A DNA stretch of 64,000 nt. Origin: Lamellibrachia columna. Its lineage: Eukaryota > Annelida > Polychaeta > Sabellida > Siboglinidae. Positions within the stretch are counted from its first letter, which is position 1. Each line of letters starts with the position of its first letter. Location: the NCBI GenBank assembly GCA_963662155.1, contig OY759263.1, positions 10,369,040 through 10,433,039 of the forward strand, given 5' to 3'. The position numbers and the translations under genes were made by a program. Of the stretch, positions 29,722 to 42,784 are shown piece by piece. The notes under the pieces are model-generated. The model was not told where the DNA came from and did not search any database. It was given only the letters and a program-made list of their open reading frames with translations.

Positions 29722-30275
29722 GTGGAGAAGGACTTCTTTCAAAAGCTTGACACTCATTTAAATTTTGTGGACCTCATGGTTGTATTTGATGCTATCTGGA
29801 GAGGGACGTTGTGGAAGATTTTGAGGTCTATTGGAGTGGATCCCAAGATTACATCACTAATTGAAACTATGTATGATAATGTTGAATGTGCAGTCGTCAT
29901 CAATTGTCAGCTGACAGAGTGGTTCAGAGTGGAAATAGGAGTGAGACAGGGCTGTTTGCTATAACGTATCCTGTTCAGTTTTTGCTGGTGTTCTTCATGA
30001 AGTGCTTGTGCAAGGAGTTCAAGCCAGATACCAACATCAGCTTTGACATCAGATATGCAGATGACACAACAATTATGTCCACCGTGTTTGAGAAGCTATA
30101 ACTCTCAACTGAAGAACTACAAGCTGTCTGTAGAAAACGGAGTATGAAAATCAACTTCTCCAAATGCAAGGTCATCACGTCATCGGAGAAGCGTGTTACT
30201 CTGGAAAGCGAAGAACTCGAGACTGTGGGAGAGTTATGTTTCTTGGGTAGCACAGTACCTTGTAATTCCTGCCGG
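29722..30275 (+). pseudogene. LINE reverse-transcriptase fragment (not CR1)
   Basis: Broken frames read LMVVFDAIWRGTLWKILRSI, then GVRQGCLL, then IRYADDTTIMS, LSTEELQAVC and MKINFSKCKVITSSEK..LCFLGSTVP. This is the palm-to-thumb part of an endonuclease/RT-type LINE protein. Frame breaks lie at about 29962 and 30100. A C-terminal piece of a similar protein is at 40020-40295. Confidence 0.7.
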
Positions 30276-30838
30276 AATCCAGTGAATTCTCAATTTCGAC
30301 GTACAATAGGTGTCGCCTATTGTATGCCTGAATAATTGCATTTAATGACTTATCAAACCTAATCATTAAACAATAAATAACATTCCTGATGACGCATTTA
30401 CAAGAGTTGTCATTGGGCGCAGCAAACATATGGCTGGCGCTGCATTTCATAGGTAGCCTATTTAAAATCCTGTATGAGTTGTTATATGCCACTATGAAAT
30501 GCTGGAAACCTGCTTTTCTATATGTGCGTCCATAACGCGCACATATAGACATTATCGAAGTAGGCTGTGAATAACTTGTTCTTTAAATGTTGCTCTTAGC
30601 ATAAAGGAATCTAACTTTGGCTTGAATGTCGACCTCATCAGATAAATCGTTACATACGTGATGGACAATGGCCAGTCGACTACGGATAAGAAAAAAGTAT
30701 TGAAACATGCGCAGAATTTTACGCCTCTACAAGTCCACATACAACGTAATGTTTTTTTAGAAATTATATAAGCAGGTTTTGATTACATGAATGTATCTAC
30801 TGTCACATTACAAGAAGTGGAAAAAACATCGAGATTGA

Positions 30839-33440
30839 TGTAATAAGATTTAACAAGATTTAACAAGATTGCCATCCCAAACAACAAGTTCCAGATGGCA
30901 AGTGGACAAGGAAGCCATTGGCTTATCGAAAGTCCAACAGTTTTATCATCTATGTGTAGCCGCCCTTATCAAATATGTGTCAATTCTATTTTTTAAACAT
31001 ATTCACACTACTAGCATTAACACAATCATTTGGCAGTTTGTTCCATTCATTTATCACCCTCTGTGAGAAAGAGTACTTTCTGATGTCCAACCTACACGGC
31101 TCCTTAACTAATGCTGCTTTGTGTCCTCTGGTTCTACTGCCTTCTTTAAGTTTGAAGAACATATTCCTATCAACATCCTCATAACCTTTCACTATTTTAA
31201 CCACTTCTATTTGGTCTCCTCTTAGTCTCCTGGTCTCTAGTGCTGTCAAACCACATTTTTTACGATAGGGCCTCCATGCTTGAATACAATACTCTAAATG
31301 TGGTCTAACTATTGCTTTGTACAGGGGTACAATTAGCTTTTAGTTTAAGTAACAATCGTTGATGTGGCACTTTATCGAAAGCTTTCTGAAAATCTAAGTA
31401 GACAACATCCACTGGTGACCTGTCATCTACCCACTTTGTAATTTGCTTGCTTTTAGGAACTCATGTTGAGATGTATTTATTAATTTATGTTTTACAAGGA
31501 ATTCCACCATGTGGTCTCTAATTAATGTTTCGAGTAATTTACATACAACTGATGTTAAACTCACTGGTCTGTAATTTTCTGGCTTTTTCCTCGATACTTT
31601 CTTAAATAGCGGCGTAATGTTTGCCTCTTTCCATTCTGAGGGGAACTATTCCTTCTTCTAGTGACAAGTTAAACAATTTTGCAAGTGGTGTACTAATTTG
31701 CTCAACAATTTCCTTAAGCAGTTTTGGTGGTATCCTATCAACTCCAGGTGATTTATTATCTTTCTTCTTCTTAATTTTCAGGAGTTACAAACAACTGCCC
31801 TAAATGTTCTGATGTATTGCCCTCAAATTTAGTAAATGGAACTGGAAATGAGCTGATATCTTCTGTGGTAAAAACTGAGCTGAAATACTCATTCAGGACC
31901 TCTGCCATTTGAAACCGTCTGAAATTATGTTTTCACTGTTGTTTTCCAGTGGTCCGACTTTATCTCGAACTTTCTGTTTACTCCTTGCATAAGCATATAC
32001 ACTCTTGCTGTCATTTTTTATATTACCTGCCAATTTTTTTTAAAGGTTCTTTTAGATTTTCTAATTTCAGTTGTAGCTAGGTTAAGTGCCTCTTTGTAAT
32101 TTGCATTGTCTTCATCCTTTCTGGTACGCCTATAAACCCTCCACATAGTTTGCTTCAACATTTTTTAATGCTTTTTTAATAGCTTCTTTTGACAAATGTT
32201 TCTTTCTAGACCGTTTTCCCTGTTTTTCAAGGGAACACATTTATCGATTATACTCTCAATTTCATATTTTAGAATATACCAACATTCAATTGCGGTCTTA
32301 TTCATCAGCATGTTATTCCAATCTAGCTTTGCTAAGTATTTTCTCATATCTTTATGGTTACCTTTGTGGAAGTTTCTCCTATACGTTTTTTATTTTTACT
32401 TTCTGATTTTACATTGATGTCAAAATGTATTTGATTGTGGTCACTGTTACCCAATGGTTCATGTATTTTTACATTGTCCACTAATTCTTTTTGTGATGAT
32501 AAAACTATATCTAATACATTTTATCCTCTGGTTGGTTCTAGCACGTGCTGAGTAAGGAAGCTCTCCTGAATTAAAAATATAAATTGTTGGTCCTTACCCC
32601 TGTACTCTCTAGAGATTTCCGTTGTATGTGTCCATGGTTAAAATCTCCAATTATGATACATTCCCCTTTACTAACTTCCTTTATAGCATTTTGTATTTTT
32701 GTGTTATCCTCTTCGTTTATGTTTGGACTTCGGTAAACTAATCCAATAGTTAATATAATTCCCTGAAACTATTTTGCACCAAACAGCTTCATCGTAATCT
32801 GCTTCGCTTTCTAATTTTATTTCATAAGCCTAAATAGATTCTTTAATATATAAAATAACTCCCCCTCCCCTTCTTCCTATTCGATATCTCCTAAACATTA
32901 CGTATCCTGTCAATCCTAATTCAGCATCTGTTATATCTGTGTTGGCCCATGATTCGGTTATACTAATTATGTGAGGGTCAATATCTTCTACCATAATGTT
33001 TAATTCGTTTTTTCTATTTACTATGCTCCTAGCATTTAAACACACGCATATATAACCTGCTTCAGACACGTTTTTCGGACATTCTGTTATTGGTTTATCT
33101 GTACTAGTGGCCTCTTTTCCTGCTTGAGGCATCTCTAAGTAGCCTCCATGCGCTTCTAGTTTAAATAGTGTTTACTACCAACAATATTTGATATGCTACC
33201 CATGCCACTGTCTACTGCTGCTGAGAGTCCATCCGCAAATACTGCTGCCCCCTTTCCACTTAGATGAAGCCCGTCCTTCATATACATATCAGCCCTTCCA
33301 ACAAAACTTCCCCACAAATCCACAAAACCAACTTCCTCTTCCCTACATAGCTTCTCGACTAGCATGTTAATTGCAATCCGCCGGCAATTTCTATATCTAT
33401 GACCCCTTCCTATTACTGGTAAAATCCCTGACATTATTAC
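30839..33440 (-). mobile_element. CR1-type LINE, copy 2, internally deleted
   Basis: It has the same 3' end as copy 1, with TTGTTAAATC tandem units (30839-30866). Deletions remove pieces of the RT domain (breaks near 31256 and 31339). The endonuclease segment (CLNARSIVN, RRGGGVILYIK; 33090-32830) is present, and upstream is the end of the first ORF with an SGNH-esterase-like block (GILPVIGRG, YRNCRR, VDLWGSFVGR, DGLHLSGKGAAVFADGL; 33434-33156). No long frame survives. Confidence 0.85.
33156..33434 (-). pseudogene. SGNH/GDSL-esterase-like end of CR1 ORF1
   Basis: The conserved blocks DGLHLSGKGAAVFADGL (the Asp-x-x-His of the catalytic triad) and YRNCRRIAIN are those of the esterase domain of CR1 first ORFs. 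The catalytic Ser region is missing, so this is a 5'-truncated remnant. Confidence 0.7.
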
Positions 33441-33589
33441 CTACTCAACCCTACTTTAGTGTTCTGACCAAATTCCTCTATTTCATAACTGTCCTAACAC
33501 AACAAGGTATTGATAATGTAACACGTGGTGTGATGGGGGGGGGGGGGAAATCTTACAGTAATACTGTTTAACCAAATCCTTCGAATAGA

Positions 33590-34290
33590 GAAGATCCTTA
33601 TTGAATGGAATGAAGCACAACTCATCATTGGACACAAAGACAAAGAAGACATTAAGAGCTATAAACCCACCAACCTACTACTTAATATATGAACAATATT
33701 CACAAGAATACAACAGAAAAGAATGGAACAAACACTGGATGAAAACCATCAAAAAGAACCAGCATCTTTAGAAAGAAAACGTTTTCCACCTCCGACCATC
33801 GTCAAGCAGTCAAATACGTGATAGAAATCAAATTAATAAAATATTAATTTATTTCGATAGATCCTTTAATTCCGTTGAACATTAAGCTTTAAGAACGTTA
33901 ATCATTAACACATTTAAAACTCTCGGAACCAATGAAACACACATCAGCATATTTGATGATATATGCACAGATGCATCAGTTAGAATTTACATTGATACAG
34001 AATTGTCACCAGAAACAGAGGAGTAAGACAAGGAGACCCAATCCCACCACATTAACGTTTGTTTGACTACTGTCGTAGAGAACATCGTCATCAAGAAAGA
34101 ACTAGAAACAAAAGGAATAACCAGCGATGAAGTTCTATCAAATCTTCGGTTTGCAGATGATATTGCATTGCACTAATTCAGAAACGGAATAACTGCTGAA
34201 ATATATAAACACAGCAAGCAAAGGCGTTAGTCTCAAAACATATAACAGAACAACAAAATCCATGGCCACGAACAGAAACAGGGCATCAGA
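33590..34290 (+). pseudogene. Decayed RTE-like LINE fragment
   Basis: Broken plus-strand frames show KEDIKSYKPTNLLLNI, RGVRQGDPI and LRFADDIALH in the right order for an RTE/BovB-type reverse transcriptase. Many stops and shifts are present. Confidence 0.6.
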
Positions 34291-34489
34291 ATAGAGGATG
34301 AAAGAAGTTTACTATTATAAATATATTGTAATAAGGATGAAACACATATCAAAGGAAAAAATAATAACTGGAAAAAATTTTGTTAGAGCTGTTTTAGGGA
34401 AATACCTCAAAATATTCCAAGAATATAAAAATTCCCATAGGCGAAAATAAATTCATCAGATAGAAATACATTAAGTCCGATGGCGACAT

Positions 34490-36085
34490 TAAGTTCTAAG
34501 TTGCTACTTGTGTGCCTCGGGTGTCTAGTGAAAGCTTAATGTCTTTAATATAAAATAGTTTGTGACTGTGTAAGCCTATATGTCTGCTGTCTGTCTGTCT
34601 TTTCCCTCATACCTCCGTCAGTTTCGCAATCGACGGACTGAAATGTTGTAGGCATGCCCGGGGGCCCATCGTGGTTCCCCGGGGGCCCATCGTGGTTCCC
34701 CGGGAGTGGGCTATTACGTCAATGAAACCAACGTGGACGTTTTATGTAAATGGCGTAATCCAGAGCAATAGTTACGTGCAATTGTTAGCACCGTCATGCG
34801 TGTGTCTGCCATTGTTAGGTGATCTACGTCAAACGTCCACCGAACGTACATGATTTTGGGGGCGTGAAGACGTCACTGCCATTTGCATTGCACTGCCAAC
34901 ACTTGTCTGGGTAGTGCAAGGAATCGTGACCGCTTGTAGTGGCTGCCTTTTTGTCACGTGCAACGACTGGCAACTCGCTTAGTTTTATATATAATAAAGT
35001 AGTTTGTGACTCTCTCTCAGTCAGTTAGTCTGTCTGTCTTTCTTTCTGTATGTCTGTCTGTCTGTCTGACAGTCTGTCTGTCTGTCTGTTTGTCTGTTCC
35101 GTCATACCATTATTACGTGACCTACATAAAACATCTACCGAACGCTTCGTGAAACCTGCAGTTGTACGTGATTATTGTGGCATGAACATGTCATTGACAC
35201 GACATTGCACTACCAATACGTGACGGGTTGTGTTCGTAGTCATAGGCTCTTTGCTATTCTCCCGTGTAACGCCGGGCAACTGGGCTAGTCCTTAATGTGA
35301 ACTATTTTAAATTCCCCCGAGTTTGGGTATTACGTCAATGGAACCAATGTGGACGTTCTACGTAAATGACACAACTCAGAACAATAGTTGCGTACAATGA
35401 TAGTACCGCAAAGCGTGTTTCTGTCAATGTTATGTGATCTAACGTCAATCTAACGCTTCGTGAAACCGGCAGTTGAACATGATTTTGAGGCGTGAAGTTG
35501 TCATTGTAACTGGCGTTACACTACCAAAACTTGAATGGGTAGTGAAACCAGTCAAAATTTCTTGCAATGGTTCCCTTTTTGTGCCATGCAACGCCGGGCA
35601 ACTCGTCTAGTTTTCTGCATAATAAAGTAGTTTGCGACTATGTCTGTCTGTCTGTCTGTCTTTCTCTCTGTATGTCTGTCTGTCTGTCTGTTTCTTCGTA
35701 TCTCCGTCAGTTTCCCTTGCGTGGGGCCGACATTTAGTAGGCGTGCCTGGGGCCCATGGCGATGGTTCGTACATTAAAACATATTTGAAATTCCTCAGGG
35801 GGTGGGGTATTATGTCGAAGGAACCAATATGGACGCTTGACATAAATTGCGTAACTCAATTGTTACTTGTGAGCACCGCTATGCGTGTTTCAACCATTGT
35901 TACGTGATCTACGTCAAACATCCACCGAACACTACGTGAAACCGGCAGTTTTACGCTTTTGTGGCGTGAAGATGTCATCGCCATTGGCATTTCAAGTACC
36001 AAAACGAGACTGGTTAGTGCAAGTAGTCATTAGCTCTTGCTTTTCTCCCGTGCAACGCCGGACAACCGGGCTAGTCTTTAATGTA
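34490..36085. repeat. Tandem array of about four related units with Helitron-like 3' ends
   Basis: Each unit starts near AATAAAGTAGTTTGTGACT plus a (CTGT)n run, has a body with GGTATTACGTCAATGGAACC and GTGATCTACGTCAAACGTCC, and ends GCAACGCCGGGCAACTGGG-CTAG or close to it. The ends lie at about 34980, 35290, 35610 and 36074. A short GC hairpin followed by CTAG is what Helitron 3' ends look like. No helicase gene is present, so they would be non-autonomous. Their tandem arrangement is unusual. Confidence 0.55.
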
Positions 36086-36109
36086 AAGTAGTTTGTGATT
36101 CTGTATGTA

Positions 36110-36365
36110 TGCCAACACCGACGGGGGCCGAGATCGACGGGGACCAACACCGACGGGGGCCGAGATCGACGGGGACCAACACCGACGGGGACCGAGATCG
36201 ACGGGGACCAACACCGACGGGGGCCGAGATTGACGGGGACCAACACCGACGCGGGCCGAGATCGACGGGGACCAACACCGACGGGGGCCGAGATCGACGG
36301 GGACCAACACCGACGGGGGTTAACACCGACGGGGGCCGAGATCGTGAGGGGCCGAGGTCGACGAG
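36110..36365. repeat. 32-bp minisatellite (about 8 copies)
   Basis: The unit CCAACACCGACGGGGGCCGA plus GATCGACGGGGA directly follows the last Helitron-like unit. All six frames are open because the unit has no stops. Confidence 0.95.
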
Positions 36366-36369
36366 GGCG

Positions 36370-36930
36370 GAGATAGCTGTGCCGAGACCAACTGGGAATT
36401 AGGTCAACTAGGCCGATATCGAAGTGTTGTCGCTTTTTCAGAGGACAATATTGACATGAATTCCAATAAATTTTTGGTTTTTGTCCAAACATTTTTGCAT
36501 CAATACGGATTAGTGCATAACTTTTGCCAACGATGGGTATACAGTTGCATGTTACAATATACAACCTTGAACAAAATTGTATTATTTTTGTCGTTGTTGC
36601 TAAACTGCCGACACGTTAGGTGATGCAAAGCAATTACCTAATTGACTCTTTATTTCGCACAGCAATTAATTGATTTCATTTCTCGTATCAGCTTGGAGAG
36701 AAATAACAGGTAGTTTTGCGTTGAACGCGGGTCGTCAATGCCTGTGTTGTTTGTTGATGTTTGTGAACATACGAGGCGTGTGTATTGATCGGACGCCGGT
36801 GTACGTTGTTCTGTCTCACACATCGCCGCATTCATCTCCCGTCATCGAGGCCAGCAGCCATGACCCGGGTTGACTGCAGCTCGTCGCGGTGTCAGACGAT
36901 CCTTGTCTTCACACAACCACCTTGTTTGGC
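36370..36930. other. Host DNA with no recognised gene
   Basis: Short unsupported open frames only. Confidence 0.5.
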
Positions 36931-36934
36931 ACAT

Positions 36935-37945
36935 GCTAGTTGATCACTTTGTTAGGCACATGCTAGTTGATCATTTTGTTTGGTACATGCTAGTTGATCA
37001 TTTTGTTAGGCACATGCTAGTTGATCACTTTGTTAGGCACATGCTAGTTGATCACTTTGTTAGGCACATGCTAGTAGATCACTTTGTTAGGCACATGCTA
37101 GTTGATCACTTTGTTAGGCACATGCTAGTTGAGCACTTTGTTAGGCACATGCTAGTTGATCACTTTGTTAGGCACATGCTAGTTGATCACCTTGTTAGGC
37201 ACATGCTAGTTGATCACTTTGTTAGGCACATGCTAGTTGATCACCTTGTTAGGCACATGCTAGTTGATCACTTTGTTAGGCACATGCTAGTTGATCACCT
37301 TGTTAGGCACATGCTAGTTGATCACCTTGTTAGGCACATGCTAGTTGATCACTTTGTTAGGCACATGCTAGTTGATCACTTTGTTAGGCACATGCTAGTT
37401 GATCACTTTGTTAGGCACATGCTAGTTGATCACTTTGTTGGGCACATGCTAGTTGATCACCTTGTTAGGCACATGCTAATTGATCACCTTGTTAGGCACA
37501 TGCTAGTTGATCACTTTGTTAGGCACATGCTAGTTGATCACTTTGTTAGGCACATGCTAGTTGATCACCTTGTTAGGCACATGCTAGTTGATCACTTTGT
37601 TAGGCACATGCTAGTTGATCACTTTGTTAGGCACATGCTAGTTGATTACTTTGTTAGGCACATGCTAGTTGATCACCTTGTTAGGCACATGCTAGTTGAT
37701 CACTTTGTTAGGCACATGCTAGTTGATCACCTTGTTAGGCACATGATAGTTGATCACTTTGTTAGGCACATGCTAGTTGATCACCTTGTTAGGCACATGC
37801 TAGTTGATCACTTTGTTAGGCACATGCTAGTTGATCACTTTGTTAGGCACATGCTAGTTGATCACCTTGTTAGGCACATGCTAGTTGATCACTTTGTTAG
37901 GCACATGCTAGTTGATCACCTTGTTAGGCACATGCTAGTTGATAA
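36935..37945. repeat. 27-bp minisatellite (about 37 copies)
   Basis: The unit CACATGCTAGTTGATCACTT plus TGTTAGG repeats for 1 kb, with ACTTT/ACCTT variants. The 401-aa open frame over it (VRHMLVDHF repeated) has no start context or composition of a gene. Confidence 0.97.
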
Positions 37946-37949
37946 TGTT

Positions 37950-38265
37950 GCAGTCAGTGAACACAGGCACATGTATGACTGTGAATACGTACTCGTGTTA
38001 ACTCTATTCATTAAAATAAAATGTGAAATTAGTTTACCATTAGAGGCTGTCCTTAAACTTAATATAACATTTTAGTATTGTTCGCATTTGAATTTGAAAG
38101 GTGCATTTGAATAGTCAATTGAATTTGATCCAACTGCACATACACTTTCCTGCAATACAAATGCAGACCAAATAAAACTGCATGTCATTGCATTTAATAA
38201 AATGCGACAGTTTCAAGAAACTCAAGTACGTGGTCGGTGAGTGCGTGAAGGTATGTGCGACCGTG

Positions 38266-38312
<47 letters not shown>

Positions 38313-38940
38313 CATCGATTCTGAATTAAACTATATCAAGTCTGTATTACGGTAAGTGTAGAGCTCTTAAATAGAACTAAGGCCACCGCCAATTTGAACA
38401 TGTAGAGGGTGATGCTGCACTGAACGACCGAGCACGCCTCGTGTCGGCCGCAGCCTCCTGTTAACGACGACTTCAAATATTGATGTCGTCATTGTAAAGG
38501 TAAAGGTACGTTCTTATATAGCGCTGTATCCGGTCCATAGGACTGCTCAAAGCGCTTTACACTTCACCCCCTGGCAGACCTGTTCATTCCAAGGCCATCT
38601 CAACTTCTTTGGGAAGTATTCAGCCACGCTGCAATTGCTGCGCGAAGGCTATTCGTTCACATATCCACCACTGTCTATATTGCCAGGTACTCATATATAC
38701 AGCTGAGTGAACTGTGGCAACGTGGGGTGATCAAACTTGCCAGGTTAGAATCGGTATGCTATCGCGCCCCACATTGTCGTGTGATCGTTGAAGTGTGGTT
38801 GTCATGACTATAGCATATTGTGTTCTGCCCGACTGTTCGCTTGACTAATGAGTGCAGCTACCCACACATGTGAGCGTTGAAGCTCGACCGACCGCTCCAA
38901 ATGAACCGCTTCAATGATTATATCACATTGTATACCGCTT
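37950..38940. repeat. Unclassified interspersed repeat, copy 2
   Basis: Matches copy 1 (27480-28890) but with a short (GTGC)n tract and an extra SINE at 38496-38771. Confidence 0.75.
38496..38771 (-). mobile_element. SINE inserted into repeat copy 2, with target duplication
   Basis: Copy 1 reads GATGTCGTCATTGTCGTGAG without interruption. Here 276 bp beginning AAAGGTAAAGGTACGTTC split it, flanked by CATTGT at 38490-38495 and 38772-38777. The left edge is the inverted tail of the family seen at 18690-18757. Confidence 0.85.
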
Positions 38941-38949
38941 AAAAAAATA

Positions 38950-39880
38950 AAATGTCAAATTAGTTTGCTGTTAGAGGCTGTCCGTTCGCTTAATATAACA
39001 TTTTAGTATTGTTCGCATTTGAATCGCATTTGATCCAACTGCACATACACATTCCTGCAATGCAAATGCAGACCAAATTGCATTTGAGTGCATGTCATTG
39101 CATTTAAATTTCTAAAAGAACTAAAGCCACCGCCAATTTGTAGATGTAGAGAGTGACGCTGCACTGAACGACCGAGCACGCCTCGTGTCGGCCGCAGCCT
39201 CCTGTTAACGACGACTTCAAATATTGATGTCGTCATTGTCGTGAGAGCGTTGAAGTGTGGTTGTCCCCTTCAATGACTATATCATATTGTGTTCTACCTG
39301 ACTGCTCGCTTGACTAATGAGTGCAGCTACCCACACAAACAGTCTATAGGTTACTACAGCGCATAGTAGAATTGTGTATAAAAACTACAGAAGAGTACAT
39401 ATTCTTTAGACGGTCTATGTTTATTTAATTTATATACATTTTATTGTATAGAAAATATATAATGCTACAGATTCATTACAATATTTTCTGAAATCTATAG
39501 ACATGTCTACACAAAAATCTCATATAATTTACTATGCAAATTATATATTTTTGGTCAGATAACAGCCACTGCTGCACCGTCCTGGCTGTTATCCTGCACC
39601 GTCCTGGCTGTTATCCTGCACCGTCCTGGCTGTTATCCTGCACCGTCCTGGCTGTTATCCTGCACCGTCCTGGCTGTTATCCTGCACCGTCCTGGCTGTT
39701 ATCCTGCACCGTCCTGGCTGTTATCCTGCACCGTCCTGGCTGTTATCCCTTTTCATTTCTCACCATCGACAGCCTTCTCCCTGCAATTGTCACCATTCTC
39801 CCCCTTCTTATATCCATATTCATGCAATCCTCCAATCTTAGTTGCAGTCTTACCTTCTTCCTACGGCATCTACATGATGC
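38950..39880. repeat. Unclassified interspersed repeat, copy 3
   Basis: Matches parts of copy 1 up to about 29310, with an internal deletion and a 22-bp minisatellite inside. Confidence 0.7.
39572..39748. repeat. 22-bp minisatellite (8 copies)
   Basis: The unit CTGCACCGTCCTGGCTGTTA plus TC is perfect over 8 copies. Copy 1 of the host repeat has a single related site at the same place (CTGCTGCACATCATGAGCTG, near 29159). Confidence 0.95.
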
Positions 39881-40019
39881 CTATGCCAGGGGAAGTAAAG
39901 ATCCTATGCAGGGATATGGAAAAAAAAATTCGCTGACTCACTAACTCTAGAGAAGGACAGCCTGAAATAAATCGTAATTCCTGTTGCTGCGAGGAACTAT
40001 TGGAACAAAAATAAATAAA

Positions 40020-40295
40020 CATCCCACCGGCTGACATCTCCTCGATGTTCTCTTAGTTGAATTTTTCGAAGTAGACCCTAACCTTGAGCAGGTCTTCCGT
40101 CGTGTTGCCGAGATACCTCGAGATCTCAGAAGTCAAGTTTTCTTTCATGGCGTCCTGATGTAGAGACTGATGACGATCTCCGAACCTGAAATTAAAGAAC
40201 ATAACCTGACCTGGGGGAAGCTCGAGAAAACATCAAGAGATAGATCTGGTGTCGGCTTTAAGTGCACTTCCGCACGAAGAGGATTAAGTAAGTAA
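40020..40295 (+). pseudogene. C-terminal LINE reverse-transcriptase remnant
   Basis: The translation ends LTWGKLEKTSRDRSGVGF.., matching the WGKLE-x-x-x-RDR-x-x-W signature near the C-terminus of endonuclease/RT LINE proteins like the fragment at 29722. Confidence 0.5.
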
Positions 40296-40599
40296 ATAAG
40301 AATAGTGGGCCTTGATTTCACGGGTGTACTTACTGTCACATTGCACAAAGTGATGATAATCAACAAAGCTCCGGGTATTAATTATATGAAGTTGTGTGAT
40401 GCATGCATGTATGTATATTATGGGTATATAACCTGCCAACTTTTGAGTTTAAAAATCCGGGAGTTTCGAATTTGTTTGTGAGACCTGTCGGATTAAACAT
40501 CGGAAGACGGGAAATGGGGGTATGTATATGCTGCTGGCGGGCTGAAGTGAATATGCGGAAGATTTGATTATTTTCCGGGAGACATGGATTTCACAAAAC

Positions 40600-40738
<139 letters not shown>

Positions 40739-40739
40739 A

Positions 40740-41525
40740 TTAAATTATTATTATTTTTATTAACATATTATTATATAATTAATAAAGACATAACATGTTT
40801 CGTATATATTACCCTGAAAGTGTTACATTACCCTGAAATTATGACACTGTCCTTTGAATTGTCATAGTAATTGGCGTCCTACTCTTGTATTGTGTTATTG
40901 AGCTGATTTTGTATGTTGGTTGGTTTAGGTTTGTGTGTATTAAGAATATTTTGAGGTTATATTATTTGGTTTCACTTATCCAGCTTTGTTTTACTGAGAC
41001 GATTGTTTCACGTCGTTTGTCCTTTGATTTGTGTGTGTTAGCAGTGTGCGGAGGCCGCAGTAATTGGCTTGACACTCTTGTATTGTTTCATAGAGCAGGT
41101 CTTTTTGTTTGAATAATGGCATTGCACAAAGTACTTTATGTCAATAGCCACTTCTCTAAGAATCATCCGTGTTGTGTGGAGTCACGGTTTATGTACACTA
41201 TGAAAATCGTACCTGTTAGATACCCTTTTGTGATGTGGGTATGTGTAGATTGGTTCAGGCTACACGTGCTTTCGAGTGTCTGTATTTTCTTCTCGATTTC
41301 CTTCATCTCCGTTCACGCCACGCAAACAATGGAAGGTATTCTATTGGGCCGTTCATTGCCAATGAGGTGATGGGTGCTTTGTCTTTGACTGCTCTTTCAA
41401 CAGTGCTCCAATGAAAAACCAGCAATGTTATATTGTTTTAATACTTTAACATATTTCTATTTTACGTGTGAAGAACGAATCAATACAAACATACAACGAA
41501 TATAATAATTATCACAGATGTATAT
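40740..41525. other. Host DNA with no recognised gene
   Basis: Short hydrophobic open frames (40885-41370) have no recognisable similarity or splice support. Confidence 0.5.
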
Positions 41526-41529
41526 ATCA

Positions 41530-42780
41530 TGAGGGGTCTTTATAAAACATGGATTCATGTTAAAAAAATATGTTGTTTTTTGGAAGAAATCACTAAGTGG
41601 ATAGACGGGGGATCGCCAGTAGATATTATCTACTTAGATTTTCAGAAAGCTTTTGAAAAAAAAGTGCCACAGCAGAGATTACTACTTAAATTAAAAGCCA
41701 TTGGTATCGGGGATGGCATTATTGACTGGATAGAACAATGGCTGACTAACATAAGACAGCGTGTTGTAGTAGATGGAGAGGTTTCAAACTGGAAACAGTT
41801 TTGAGTGGAGTACCTCAAGGATCAGTATTAAGACCTTTATTATTCTTAATATATATATCAATAACTTGGACGACAATATAAAAAGCAATGTACTGAAATT
41901 TGCGGATGACACAAAAGTGTTTAGAAAGATTAACACTGGTGGTGATAAACAACATTTACACAACGATGTAGACAAATTAGTTAAACGATCTGAAAAATGG
42001 CAGATTATATTAAATTTTGGAAATGTAAATGCCTATATACAGGACACGGGAACTTGGATATAAACCATAATATGGGAAATACTGTTCTAGGTACTACTGT
42101 AAAAGAAAGGACTTAGGAATAACAATAAGTACCGACCTGAAAGTTTCAGAACAGTGTGGTATTGCAGCTTCAAAGGGTAATCAAATTCTTGGTTTGATTA
42201 GGAGAAACATAGCATACAAGGAAAAAAGCTAATTATACTTCTGTATAAAGCAATAGTTAGACCTCATTTAAAATACTGTATTCAAGCGTGGACACCATAT
42301 CGTAAGAAGGATATAGATACGCTTGAACGCATACAGAAGAGAGCAACTAAAATGATTCCAGAACTAAGAGACCTTAGTTATGAAGAACGCCAGAAAGAAT
42401 GTGGTTTTAACAACTATAGAGACAAGGAGGTTAAGAGGAGATCAGATTGAAGTTTTTAAGATATTGAATGGGTATGAAAATATTCATAGAAATATGTTTT
42501 CTCACTCAAGAAAGATAGTAGAGGACATGAGGTAAAATTAGTAAAGGATCAGTGAAGATTGGATGCCAGGAAGTACTCGTTAACTGAATGGAACAAATTG
42601 TCTACGGATTGTGTAACTGCTAACAGCGTGAATATGTTTAAAAACAAGGTTGACACATATCTCAAGAGGGCTGGGTACACGTAGATGAACGATCGATAAG
42701 CCAATGGTTTCCTTGTCCACTTCCCATCTGGGCCTTTGGCTTGGATGGCAAATCTTGTTTAAAAAAATTAAATAAATCTT
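41530..42780 (+). mobile_element. CR1-type LINE, copy 3 (5'-truncated, decayed)
   Basis: The plus strand shows FLEEITKWIDGGSPVDIIYL, YLDFQKAF, SGVPQGSV (frame-shifted), LKFADDTKVFRK, then the C-terminal region and the same 3' end (reverse of 23718-23830). It covers only the RT half. Confidence 0.85.
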
Positions 42781-42784
42781 ATGT

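Noticed and set aside
36071..36402. Arg/Pro/Gly-rich open frames in five frames
   Set aside because: A 32-bp GC-rich minisatellite with no stop codons in any frame.
36870..38075. 401-aa open frame on the plus strand
   Set aside because: It is a 27-bp minisatellite translated in phase; no start context, splice support or protein-like composition.
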